Below, one piece after another: positions 28,262 to 38,429 of a stretch of 64,000 bases of DNA. The notes under the pieces are model-generated. The model was not told where the DNA came from. It searched no databases and saw only the letters and a list, made by a program, of their open reading frames with translations. The stretch comes from Nymphaea colorata (lineage: Eukaryota > Streptophyta > Magnoliopsida > Nymphaeales > Nymphaeaceae): assembly GCF_008831285.2 (NCBI RefSeq), contig NC_045143.1, positions 14,657,151 through 14,721,150 of the forward strand, written 5' to 3'. How positions within the stretch are numbered: position 1 is the stretch's first letter; each line of letters opens with the position of its first letter. The position numbers and the translations under genes are program-made.

Positions 28262-28498
28262 TGTAGAAACAGTAAAAGCGAGTAGAATGGAGAACGAACA
28301 CGGATGTAACGTGGAAAACCCCTCAACTAGAAGGAAAAAACCACGGGTGAGAAGGACTGGTGCCCATTAGCAACCAGACACTCTCTCTCTTAGATCTTCA
28401 TTCACACCTAGAAGTTAAGTAGGGTCATAACAGTAACATATTGGATTGGGTCTAGATCCAGACCCGGATAGGTGACCCGAATACAACATATGTCAACA
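28262..28498 (-). repeat. 3' LTR of copia F
   Basis: Begins tgtagaaac and ends tgtcaaca on the plus strand, followed directly by the polypurine-tract complement. No partner LTR was seen, so the boundary is inferred from TG...CA ends and the adjacent tract. Confidence 0.6.
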
Positions 28499-29296
28499 TT
28501 TCTCCTCAAGTTGGGCATACATATCAAACATGCCCAACTTGGATACATTTCTCTCAAACTGAGTCACTAGTAAGGCTTTAGTTAGAACAACAACAATTTG
28601 GTCTTCAGAGTTCATATATGGTAGAATCAACTCTTTGACATCAATTCTCTCCCGGATGAAGTGACTCTTAATCTCGACATGCTTTGTTCGGTCATGTAAC
28701 ACAGAGTTGTTGGCCAGATTGATTGCGAACTTGTTATCACAATACATCTTCATAGGTCCTTCAGTTTGTATCTCAATATCAGTCAGCAATACTTTCAGCC
28801 ACAGTAATTTTAACACTTTGATAGCAACAGCCCTATATTTAGCCTCTGCACTTGAGCAGAAACAAACATTTTGTTTCTTGCTCCTCCAAACAACAAGATT
28901 TCTCCCCAAGTAGACGTAGTACCCTGAAGTAGATCTTCTAGTTTCAACACAGCCTGCCCAGTCTGCAACAAAATACCCTTTAATCTCAATAGGCCCTTGA
29001 TTCACATATAGAAGCCCCTTGCCAGGATTCGTCTTCAAGTAACACAAGATTCTGTCGACAGCCTTCAAGTGAGTATCTATAGGAGCGTGAATGAACTGAC
29101 TCATCACATTAGCAACAAAAGTGATATCAGGTCTAGTCAGAGGGAGGTAGATCAATCTTCTAACCAGACGTTGATATCTCCCCTTAGCCTCTTTACAAAG
29201 AGGTTCTCCATCCTTAATACTGAGTTTATGTCTAGCATCCAGAAGAGTAGAAGTCGGTCTACACCCTAGTTTTCCTGTCTCATTCAGTAAATCCAA
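28493..29296 (-). pseudogene. Copia F RNase H / RT C-terminal fragment
   Basis: A 267-codon open stretch. It contains YQRLVRRLIYLPLTRPDITF, then VADWAGCVETRRSTSGYYVYLG (RNase H start) and SSAEAKYRAVA, then the CDNKFAINLANN block and the FTKAL-like C-terminus (here LTKALL). The usual SDADWAG is altered to VADWAG, which removes a normally conserved acidic residue. Retrotransposition function is not expected. Confidence 0.8.
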
Positions 29297-29721
29297 GGTA
29301 TACTTCCTTTAATTTAGCACAAGGGTTATACCTGATCTAGCAATTTCAATACCCAGAAAATGTCTTAGTTTGCCAAGGTCTTTGAGATCAAATTCGGCAG
29401 CTAGTAAACCCTTTAATCTTATTATCTCATCTTCATCATCACCTGTGACAACCATATCATCAACAAAAGAGTAACCTTACCCTCCTTTCTCTTTACAAAC
29501 AGAGTATGATCTCCATTTCTTGGTTGTAGCCATGTTGTCTCATTACAAGTCTAAGACGTTCAGACCATACTCGAGAAGACTGCTTGAGCTCATACAAAGC
29601 CTTCTTCAGTTTGTAGCATTTTCCCGGTTTCTCATATCCTGGGGGCATACACATATACACTTCTTCTTCAAGATCTCCGTTGAGAAAAACATTCTTAACA
29701 TCAAGTTGGTACATCTTCCAC

Positions 29722-30498
29722 ACCAATGTTATAAAAGGCGTAGCGTATCGGTCGGGCTGACCTATATGCCGTATCGTAACGTATCATAAACGTAGCGTAG
29801 CGTATCGTAAAATTAATTTTTTAATTTTAAAAAATATTTAAAAATCAGAAAAAATAGAGAAAATTTATTGAAAATCTGAAAAAATGAATAAAAAATCAGA
29901 AATAAAAAATGTATTCAAATATAAAAAAAATCATCATACATAAGGAACATTCATGTGTATCAACAACACATTCAAAAATAAGAAATTAGATATTCAAAAT
30001 AACATAATAAGCATTCATCACAATTTTAAACTTGAAAATTTTATAGAATCTTAAGACATAAAGTCTTAGGACTTGGAGTCTTAGTACTTAGATTACATCA
30101 CAATTTTATAAGTTCAAAACATATAGCTATCATCTTTCATGATTTAACGATAATATCTCCCAAATCGATGAATCCTTGGTTATTTAACTTATTTTTGATA
30201 AAAATGTGCAAAATCTGTCCCTCAAACGTCTCTTGAAGTCTTTAAATACAAGAAGAGAGAGAGGGAGGAGTGTTTAAACTTTAAATAATAAAAAAATTTG
30301 TGTTTTAACCCGTATCGTACGATACGGGGGTGTATCGTCCCGTATCGTGCGATACAGTCCCCGTATCACACGATACGCGCGATACGCGTACGATACGCAC
30401 GCGTATCGCATATCGAATACGTATTGTATAGGTTTCTTTGACCTATACGATACGTACCGTACGATACGCGTCCGTATCGTACGATACAGATAACATTG
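29722..30498. mobile_element. 777-bp hAT-like non-autonomous element inside copia F
   Basis: Flanked by an 8-bp direct duplication tcttccac (29714-29721 and 30499-30506), and removal restores the copia RT reading context. The ends are inverted: caatgttat on the left and ataacattg on the right. The outer parts are dense in cgtatcg/cgatacg, giving many short palindromes (right block about 30310-30490), and the core is AT-rich without coding capacity. The 8-bp duplication fits hAT transposition; the superfamily call is inference. Confidence 0.75.
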
Positions 30499-30546
30499 TC
30501 TTCCACTCCTTCAATACTGCTAGAGAAATAATAACTTTAACAGTCT

Positions 30547-30981
30547 TCATCTTCGCAACATGAGCAAAAGTCTCCAAGTAGTCAATCCCATATTTCTGAC
30601 TCCCTTGGCAACCAGACGAGCTTTGTACTTCTCAAGACTCCCATATGGTTTGTACATAAAGGTGTAGACCCACTTGGATCCAACCAGATGAGCCGCTTTT
30701 AGGATCTCGACCACTTTTAATGTTCGGTTTCTGCTCAAGGCTTTCATTTCTTCTTGCATTGCATGAGTCCACTTGGGATTACTCTGAGCTTCTTTAACAG
30801 TCCTGAAAATCACAACCAAAGAAAGAGATGATACAAGGCATTTGTAATCATTGCTCAGTCGAGAATATGACGCAAAGTTACCAATAGGGTGTTGAGTACA
30901 TGACCTGACACCCTTTCTCAGCTGCATCCGTATCCATACTGACACCCGCATTTGCATTTGCACCGGCACCGGCACCTGCAC
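30547..30981 (-). pseudogene. Copia F reverse transcriptase N-terminal fragment
   Basis: Contains QSNPKWTHAMQEEMKAL and WVYTFMYKPYGSLEKYKARLVAKG, the start of the copia RT domain. It belongs with the RT part at 29493-29726, separated by the hAT-like insertion. To its right (about 30930-30990) is a short repeat of ccggcacc/gcatttgc type units, and the element loses similarity. Confidence 0.8.
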
Positions 30982-31595
30982 TCCACACCTCTATGACATA
31001 GACACCTTCTAGGTCGGTTAGCTGAAAGCATCCACAAGAAGCCAGTCTAAAAAGTTCAATGACTGAAGTGTCTCCTCTTTTGCCATAAGCAATAAAACCA
31101 ACACTATGGACTGACTTTCCTAAAGGCCTTAGGAGTTTTACATCAAACAAGAACTGTTGTAGGGCATGGTAACTTTGCACGTCCTTTATGTTTGACATAT
31201 CCAAAAACTCAGTTGCTTCCCTTGTCATTGAGATAAAAAATTTCTATTCTTGCATGGTGAAGGTGCTAGATAGAATTTGGGGTCTTCACCAAGCTAGTGC
31301 ATGCGCCAGTGGTGATAGAAAAATCATAAATTTGATTTTTAAATATGTAACTTGAACATTTTCTTTGGGTCTTAGAAAAGAAAAGAAATATAACTCTTTT
31401 TCCCCAAGAACATGACTAAATTATTTTAATTGTGTAGTTTATGGAGTGCCATTTGTTTGATTCAATTTACGGTCCCCATCCAATTTATCAGTTATGCAAC
31501 TGAGGAAGAGGAAATTCACAATTTCAGGATTGGAAATTGAGAACTGATGGAAAATGGGGAAGATATCTCACTGTGAGCCGTGCTGGACAATCTTA

Positions 31596-31762
31596 GAGGG
31601 TGTTTAATAGGAACAATGTTGTGTTTTCTTTCAGGGGAGCTAGTGTGACTATGACCAACATTTGACTGTTGGATTTAGGAACAACATAAATAATCACTCC
31701 ATGTTCTTTGACATAAGAACATGTGTTCCAAGAATGCAGTGTTATTATTATTAAACGCCCTC
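31596..31762. mobile_element. Small MITE in intron 1
   Basis: The left end, gagggtgtttaata, is an inverted repeat of the right end, tattaaacgccctc, with one mismatch. The second layer (ggaaca / tgttcc) is also inverted. Length is 167 bp, with no coding capacity. A target-site duplication was not resolved, so the superfamily is open. Confidence 0.6.
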
Positions 31763-32052
31763 CAAACATCCCCAATTTCAGACTGGAACAATTTCTTCTT
31801 GAACCTTGAATAGATGCATTGGATTTCCTTTCCTTCTATGAACTTAACATTTCTTAAAGAGTTAGAAAAGACAATCTGTTTTCTATCTTGCAGTTTGAAG
31901 GAGACAAAATATGTTTTGTCTTCCTGTTTAGCTTTAACCTTGTTCATGGTTGATCCTCCTACTCCCATTTTCACGAAGGGTCCCAAGCTACAGAGGATGA
32001 TCACATTGAGCTACATATTGACGTGGCCTTATGTAAGTGTTTGTTTGTGCAG

Positions 32053-32264
32053 GACTGCGTGACAGGCATCAGTTGGAGCTTGATAATTTGACTTTAACAA
32101 CACAACCCTTTAAGACCCTAAAATATTTTGTCCTTGCTACTCTGCAATATCTTAAGCAATCATTTGTATATATTCTGACAAAAGGAGGTTGGCTGCTGCT
32201 ACTGCTGATCATCACATTTATGTTTAGGCAGTACTTTTTAACTGCAGATGGGCCTCATGAGAAG
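32053..32264 (+). CDS. KMS1: KMS/VMP1-like gene, exon 2
   Basis: This exon encodes the conserved N-terminal region of plant KMS proteins, ER membrane proteins related to animal VMP1/TMEM49 that in Arabidopsis act in ER export and early secretory traffic. Recognisable blocks are ELDNLTLTTQP followed by a predicted first membrane segment, GGWLLLLLIITFMF, then DGPHEK. The acceptor is gtgcag before 32053 and the donor is gtgcgt at 32265. The exon is 212 nt, and together with exon 1 it completes 93 codons exactly, so exon 3 starts in phase 0. Intron 1 (24667-32052) is 7.4 kb and filled with transposon remnants. Confidence 0.9.
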
Positions 32265-32599
32265 GTGCGTGATATCCATTTTGGACTTAATCTAAATCAT
32301 TGGTTTAGTTTCCATTTGGTGAGGCTAATTAGTGAACCCAATGATGGGATCTTGTCAGTTTTGGATTTTGCAAATGTTTCATGATATGCGTAGAGTTGTT
32401 AGTGATGTCAGTGATTTCAAGCAGTTTGTTCAGTAGTTTTTTGGCCGATGTAGTTCTGAAGGTTCATTCTAGGACATGTAAAATGTCAAGACAAATGCTT
32501 TGTGACATTCTATGGAACCAAGCTATATAAATTCTTGGACATCTTATTAAAGTTTATTTAGTGAAAATTTATAATTTTGTTTGTGGATTCATTGTGCAG

Positions 32600-32678
32600 C
32601 ATGTTCAGGAGTTCCTATGCTATCTCAGATATGCAGTGTGGTGGTTGGCTCTAGGAGTTGCATCATCAATTGGACTAG
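32600..32678 (+). CDS. KMS1: KMS/VMP1-like gene, exon 3
   Basis: A 79-nt exon starting with HVQEFLCYLRYAVWW and running into LALGVASSIGLG, a hydrophobic conserved part of the family. The acceptor is tgtgcag before 32600 and the donor is gtgaaa at 32679. It enters in phase 0 and leaves one base, which pairs with exon 4 to complete a glycine codon. The preceding intron (32265-32599) is only 335 bp. The following intron is about 28.1 kb and carries the nested retrotransposons and viral DNA. Confidence 0.9.
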
Positions 32679-32939
32679 GTGAAAACCAAACGCTTTTTAT
32701 CTGGTTTAAGTATGATTCGTTTTCTGTCTCTTTGGAGACATCCAATAAACTATGATTCTTTTTCTCCTTTCTTGTATTCCTGGGAATTCATTATGAAGCA
32801 AACTCTTCCATATGGAAATTAAATGTTGTCAGTCACAATGTTTTACATCTTTCTTTTGTAGCATATATATGCATATCACAAATATCACTGTTTCCTTTTG
32901 AAAACATTTGCCAGAGATGAAGAAAACAGCTAGTTCCCT

Positions 32940-33380
32940 TTGCTAATAATAAAAAAAAATGAAAATACAGAAAAATACACAAAAAATAAAAGAAAAATAA
33001 ATACTAAAAAGCCTATGCATACATACATATATTTATATATACAAATCATACATCAAACTACTAGGAGTTTAAGATATATGATAGTACATATAAAAACATG
33101 TATGTATATTTACATTAGAGCTAATCCTTAAATTCTAACACCCCCTCTCAAACTATCGGTGTGATTACTGAAAGTTTGTTAAGAACAAACTGAAATCTTG
33201 CTGAAGCAAGTGCCTTGGTGAAGAAATCTCCAAGTTGATATTTTGAAGGAACAAAAGGTATGTCAATTATTCGGCTAATATATTGTTCTCTTACATAGTG
33301 ACAATCCATTTTAATATGTTTTGTCCTTTCATGAAAAGTATGATTGCTAGCAATGTAGTTAAGCCCTAAGTTTCAAGGAA
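32940..33380 (-). mobile_element. Copia fragment: LTR end plus RNase H C-terminus
   Basis: An LTR-like tail ending in aattctaaca at 33140 is followed by a polypurine-tract complement (ccccctctcaaac). Then comes minus-strand RNase H sequence encoding a DFFTKAL block and the C-terminal NKLSVITP, closely like copia B's C-terminus. Only the 3' end of an element remains. The left limit is approximate. Confidence 0.7.
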
Positions 33381-33399
33381 GGGAAATATCTACAGCAAT

Positions 33400-35026
33400 A
33401 TGTATTGGGTTCATTTCTAGAGATATTGGGTTCATTTCTAGAGAAGCCACAACAATGTTGGGGCCCTGATAAGCACCATAAAGGAAGATGCTCTGGTAGT
33501 TGCGAGAATATAAAAGCAGTTTTGATATAATTACAACGCTATGTGGTTGTCATGGCCAATTTTTATGCTTAAAAGGGAAATACTTCCTCAAGAAATTAAG
33601 AAAGATATTTATACTACAAAGAACAGTATGTCTTTCTAAAAATGTTATAATGTGTTGAAATATTGTTTCATGCTGCCATAATTTGGATTTTTAGTATCAG
33701 TTACCAGACATAACTGATGGTCTGTGTATGAATCTCATAAATTCATGCATGTTATGAAAATCGAAGTCGAGTTCAAAACTATTTGCCTCAGTTGTCAAAA
33801 TTCTGACTAGTTAGCTAAGTAGTTCGTCTAGTCGGTTGAATCAGTTGTTGTCGGACATGTGTTTCAAATCAGCGACTAGTTACTCATACTAGAATTAGTT
33901 ACCCTGGTTGTTGAGCAATTGACTAATCCCTGACCTGTGATTATATATTTGAATTCATTGGTATAGACATGCATGCTTTTGGATTTATTTCCATATAAAT
34001 ATATGGATAAATGTATTTATTTGGTTATTTATTTAAGGTCAATTGACTTAGATTGAGTTAAGCTGAGTAGTCCCAACTAATCCCCATTAGTCTTTTTAAG
34101 GTTTTGAATGACCTGTCTCTGTCTTTTGAATTTGACTACCTGGTTTTGTACATAATATCTTTTTTATTATGTTAAGTTTTCAAAGACTTAGTACTTTAAT
34201 ATCTTTTGTTATGTTAAAGTAATTTACCTCATATCTGATCCTTAAACTCCTTAGATGAATCGAGGTAACCTCTGACATGGACCAACCTCAAGTATCCAAC
34301 TTGTTAGTACCAACAAAAATCACAATAACGTTGAAAACTAGTATAAATACTCTGAAAGCATGAAGTTTTTAAAACAACTATCTCTCTTTCCTTAAAGCCA
34401 ACAGCTTCTATTTGTGAGAAAATGGGCCGGATGTTGAGGAACTTTGGGCAGGTGGTTTGGCAGAGGCATTCAACAAAACTTTGTCCAGAACGTGGAAATA
34501 AATGGTTGACGATATTAAGCAAGTTGACACAATAAATTGAGAGAACCTTTGTGGGCTCACACACCACTTACAAGTCTCATATTAATTACACTCCATATTT
34601 ACTTGTCTAGGGATTTGAAGCAGTACTACCTTTAGAAATTCAAAATCTTTATGGTTAGCCTTAAATGGTTCATTGACTAAAGAGGAGAGTATTAAATTTG
34701 ATTTGCTAAACTTGACTCTTGTGGTGCGAAAAAGTTGCAGGCGTGTTAACCATTACAATGTAACTTGCAAAGGCTTGAGTGGCTTGGCCCAAAGATATGT
34801 TGTCAAAAGTTCTAGGCACGTCCTAAGCAGTAAGTTCCTAGGTGGGACTAGGCACAGTATGTGGTCCCAAAAGGACAAAAAGAAACTAATGAACTGAAAT
34901 TTTAAATGTTAAAATTCACAAATATCAAATATGAAACATTTTTTATATAAAATGTATAACTATAATTTGACAACAATATAACAAAGCAAAGCTAACACAT
35001 AACATTCCATAACATGATCATAGGCA
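33400..35026. other. Intron 3 sequence left of the nested stack
   Basis: AT-rich; no gene recognised. There is a 22-bp tandem duplication near 33405-33445 (attgggttcatttctagaga) and a tgttgtcaaaag/ctaggcac-type repeat near 34798-34870. Confidence 0.4.
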
Positions 35027-35031
35027 TAACT

Positions 35032-35357
35032 TGATAGATTTTGGGTATCGAACTATAACTCACGATCAGCTTCAACAAAGGAAATGTTAAGAGAGAGAAC
35101 AAGAAAAGATAAATGAGGAAGGGCGGTCAGTTTTCACATTCTCACGCAGCCCATTTGTGTAATGATCCTTCTACACAATTTACAAGAATCTAAGATGAAG
35201 CAATCACAATAATCTAGAGTGTAGAGTGAAGCAAACACAATAATCTAAAGTCTAGAATGAAACAATTACAAAAATTACAATCATGACCCTGCCAAGATAA
35301 ATGTGATCAAATATAGTTAGATGTGTTGGATCTGGATCAAAACCGAACATCTTATCA
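35032..35357 (-). repeat. Copia A 3' LTR (left)
   Basis: 326 bp, tgatagattttggg to catcttatca. Followed on the right by the polypurine-tract complement. Confidence 0.92.
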
Positions 35358-35543
35358 TCCTCCCTCAAGTTGTATATGGTTTTGCACCATGTACAACTTG
35401 CCTTTTAGAAACCAGAATCGTTGCGCTGTTAGTCCTTTGGTAAATAAGTCTACGACTTGTACATTTGTATGAACATAAATAGGCTGAATCTCCTTGTCTT
35501 CCACCGTTTGTCTAATAAAATGTTGATCAATCTCAATATGATT

Positions 35544-35850
35544 TCATTGACCATGTTGTATGGGATTAAAAACAATGTTAATAGTGCTTTGATTATCATA
35601 GATTAACATTGATATTTTAATCTTTTCATCAATGTCCTTAAGCAAATGTCTAACCCATGTAACTTCAGCAGTTCTTGTAGCTCTACATCTGTATTCAGCT
35701 TCAGTGCTGGATCTTGTCACTGCCTTTTGCTTTCGACAACTCCAAGACACAAGGTTACGTCCGATGAAAATACAAAACTAGAAATAAACTTTCTTTGATC
35801 GGGATCTCGAGCCAAATCTGCATCTGTGTGTCATAAGTGGATGTCCAACA
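35544..35850 (-). pseudogene. Copia A RNase H fragment
   Basis: Contains MSWSCRKQKAVTRSSTEAEYR and a YDNQSTINI block, i.e. the middle of copia RNase H. It is continuous with the RT C-terminus at 46472 onward once copia B is removed. Confidence 0.8.
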
Positions 35851-35877
35851 GTTATATTTTCATTCTTACCATAAACT

Positions 35878-36280
35878 TGTGAAAAGTGACTATAACAGTC
35901 ACAAAAGATGCATATAATACTAAAAAGGAACTAAGGCCAAGTGGAGAAGAGAATACTCATTCAATAATCTATATGAAGGCTGTAAAACACAGCTTATTTA
36001 GTACAAGGGGCAGCTCTACATTTTATACAAGAAGGGAGAGACAAGAGAAGGAGTTAGAGGAGGCTGTTCTAGCCGTTGGAGGTTCCAACGGCTCATAAAA
36101 GAGCCGTTGGAACTCCCAACGGCTCATAAAAGAGCCGTTGGAACTCCCAACGGCTAGAACATTAGGTTAAAAAGAATAAAAAATAAAAACAAAAATAAAA
36201 GAATAAAATACATGAAAAGTAAAACAGAAAAGTAAAACCTAACCTAGCTATGATATGCTAACATATCTTATTTTCTAACA
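35878..36280 (-). repeat. Copia B 3' LTR (left) with hairpin array
   Basis: 403 bp. Contains three gccgttgg...ccaacggc hairpin units at 36072-36092, 36103-36123 and 36134-36154; the spacing of the last two is 31 bp. The partner LTR has only two. Confidence 0.93.
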
Positions 36281-36293
36281 CCCCCCCTTAAAC

Positions 36294-36995
36294 TCACGGT
36301 GTTATCACCGAAAGTTTATCTAAAAGAAAGTTGAATTTCGGAGAACATAGGGGCTTCGTGAAGAAATCAGCCAGCTGGAACTCAGAGCAAACAGATGGAA
36401 GCTTGATAGTCTTCTTCAAAAATTCTTCACGAACATAGTGACAATCCATCTTTATATACTTAGTTCGTTCATAGAAGGTTTGATTCTTGGCAATGTAGAT
36501 AGAACTCTTATTGTCGCAACATAGATCAGTGGGCTCTTCTATTCTTGTTCCCATATCAAGAATCATTTGACGAAGCCAGACAATTTCCATAGTCGTATAA
36601 GCCATGGCGCAATATTCAACTTCAGTAGAGGATAAAGAGACTTTCTGTTGCTTCTTGCACTTCCATGAGATGAGCGATTCCCCTAGAAAAACACAAAATC
36701 CAGTAGTTGAGTGTCTATCATTTGAATCTCCTCTCCAATCAGCATCAGTATAAGCAATCAAGTTTAAAGAGGTAGAGGAAGACATAAATACTCCATTATT
36801 TATTGTTCCCTTAATGTATCTAATGATACGAAGAACAACTCCCATATGAACGGTTGATGGAGCGTGTTGAAATTGACTCATGGTATGAACTGCATGAGCA
36901 ATGTCAGGTCGAGTGATGCTGAGATACATTAAGGATCCCACAAGCTGTCGGTAAGAAGTGAGATTGGTAAGTGGAAGTCCATCATCAATCTTCAT
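36294..36995 (-). pseudogene. Copia B RNase H and RT C-terminus
   Basis: 233 open codons: YRQLVGSLMYLSITRPDIAHAV, then AYTDADWRGDSNDRHSTTGF and SLSSTEVEYCAMA, then CDNKSSIYIAKN, DFFTKPL and a C-terminal NFLLDKLSVITP. The RNase H acidic residues in TDADW and the downstream E and D are present. It is separated from the RT part at 37107-37637 by a short broken stretch. Confidence 0.88.
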
Positions 36996-37106
36996 TTTGG
37001 TTCTTATTGCTTCAGGAGTTTCTGTAACCTTGTAACCTTATCATCTGTTATGCCTGATTTAACAATGATCTCTGCAGCAAATTTAGTTTGTGACAAAAAA
37101 TATCCT

Positions 37107-37637
37107 CTAGTAGAATATGCAAACCTCAATACCCAAGAAATATGTTAGAAAATCTAAATCTGTCATTTCAAAAGTTTTTTGAAGCAATTTCTTACATTCT
37201 CTAATACCTTCCTTATCACTACCTGTAATGATCATGTCATCAACATACAATAGGAGAATTATGATACCTGCAACAGTATTCTTAACAAACAAGGCAGCGT
37301 CAGTTAAACATGAATGAAACCCATAATCAGAAATAACAGAGTTAAAACGGTCAAACCAAGCTTTGGGAGCTCGTTTGAGCCCATAAAGAGCCTTTTTAAG
37401 TCTAAGAATTTTCCCTTGAGGAGCAGACAACCCTGGTGGTACTTCCATATAAACCTCTTCTATAAGATCTCCATTCAAAAAGGCATTTTTAACATCCATT
37501 TGATAGATATTCCAGTTTTTAATAGATGCTAAAGCAATAAGGGTTAAAGCAATAAGGGTCCTAACAGTAGTCATTCTAGCTACAGGAGCAAATGTTTCCT
37601 CATAGTCAATATTCTTGAGTGTAACCTTTGGCAACAA
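37107..37637 (-). pseudogene. Copia B reverse transcriptase core
   Basis: Starts at YEETFAPVARMTTVRTLIAL and contains YQMDVKNAFLNGDLIEEVYM, KKALYGLKRAPKAWF and the catalytic LYVDDMIITGSD. A small in-frame direct duplication (LIALTLIAL) occurs near the N-terminus. The N-terminal RT part continues to about 37859, where copia C is inserted. Confidence 0.88.
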
Positions 37638-37859
37638 GCCTTGCTATATATCTTTCTAGGGATCCATCACTTTTAGTTTTCACCTTGTATACCCACTTGC
37701 ATGCAATAGTCTTTTTTCCTATAGGTAAATCTTGTATTTTTCAAGTTTGGGCTTTTCTCAAGGCATCCAATTCTTCTAACATGGCATTCCTCCACTCAAT
37801 ATATTTGGATGCTTCATTAAAAGTAGAAGGTTCAAAGTGAGAGTGAATGACATTAATTC

Positions 37860-38041
37860 TGTTACGAGAGAGAGAAAGAGGCGGCGAAAAGTCATCATGC
37901 ATTACGTGACCCTAATCTCCATTAAGAGATTAGGGTTAGGGAAAATTACAAGAGAAGTCCACTAAAAATAACAAAACATTTAAAGAGACCCTCCCTAACT
38001 TCCTAATATTTCAGAAAACCCCTTTTTTTGTATCTTTAACA
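37860..38041 (-). repeat. Copia C 3' LTR (left)
   Basis: 182 bp, tgttacgagag to tctttaaca. Confidence 0.97.
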
Positions 38042-38048
38042 CTCCCCC

Positions 38049-38429
38049 TCAAGCTGGAGCATATATATCAATCATGCTCAGCTTGTTACAACATCTCAGG
38101 AAATCGCCTATGGGAAGAGCTTTAGTGAGAATATCTGCTGCCTGATCTTCTGAGGAGACATGAATAGTGCTAACAATTCCTCCTTGAACTAAGTCCCGAA
38201 TATAGTGGCAATCCACTTCAATGTGTTTAGTCCGCTCATGGAAGACAGGATTGTTAGCGATATATGTAGCTGCCTTGTTGTCACAATACATCTTCATTGG
38301 GAGATTCACTGAGACATCCAACTCTACAAGTAGTGATCTAACCCACGACATTTCAGCCACAGTTTGAGCCATAGCCCTATATTCCGACTCAGCACTAGAA
38401 CGAGCCACAACATTCTGCTTCTTGCTTCT
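38049..38429 (-). pseudogene. Copia C RNase H C-terminal part
   Basis: In frame with the preceding part after the TGA. Contains ARSSAESEYRAMAQT, CDNKAATYIANN, HYIRDLVQGG, AADILTKAL and the terminal CCNKLSMIDIYAPA. It stops just before the polypurine tract. Confidence 0.92.

Larger units (their letters stand above)
28262..30990 (-). mobile_element. 5'-truncated Ty1/copia element (F) in intron 1
   Basis: From the left: a 3' LTR (28262-28498), a polypurine-tract complement (tttctcctcaagttggg), and RNase H plus the C-terminal part of reverse transcriptase (28493-29296). The RT centre follows at 29493-29726 ([20 protein letters not shown]). After the inserted element at 29722-30498, the RT N-terminal part is at 30547-30981 (VGSKWVYT, YKARLVAKG). 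No integrase, gag or 5' LTR was found to the right, so the 5' half is missing. Several stops and frameshifts are present. Confidence 0.85.

Noticed and set aside
34798-34930. Possible small hAT-like element starting tgttgtcaaaag
   Set aside because: Only one end could be seen; no partner terminus or duplication.
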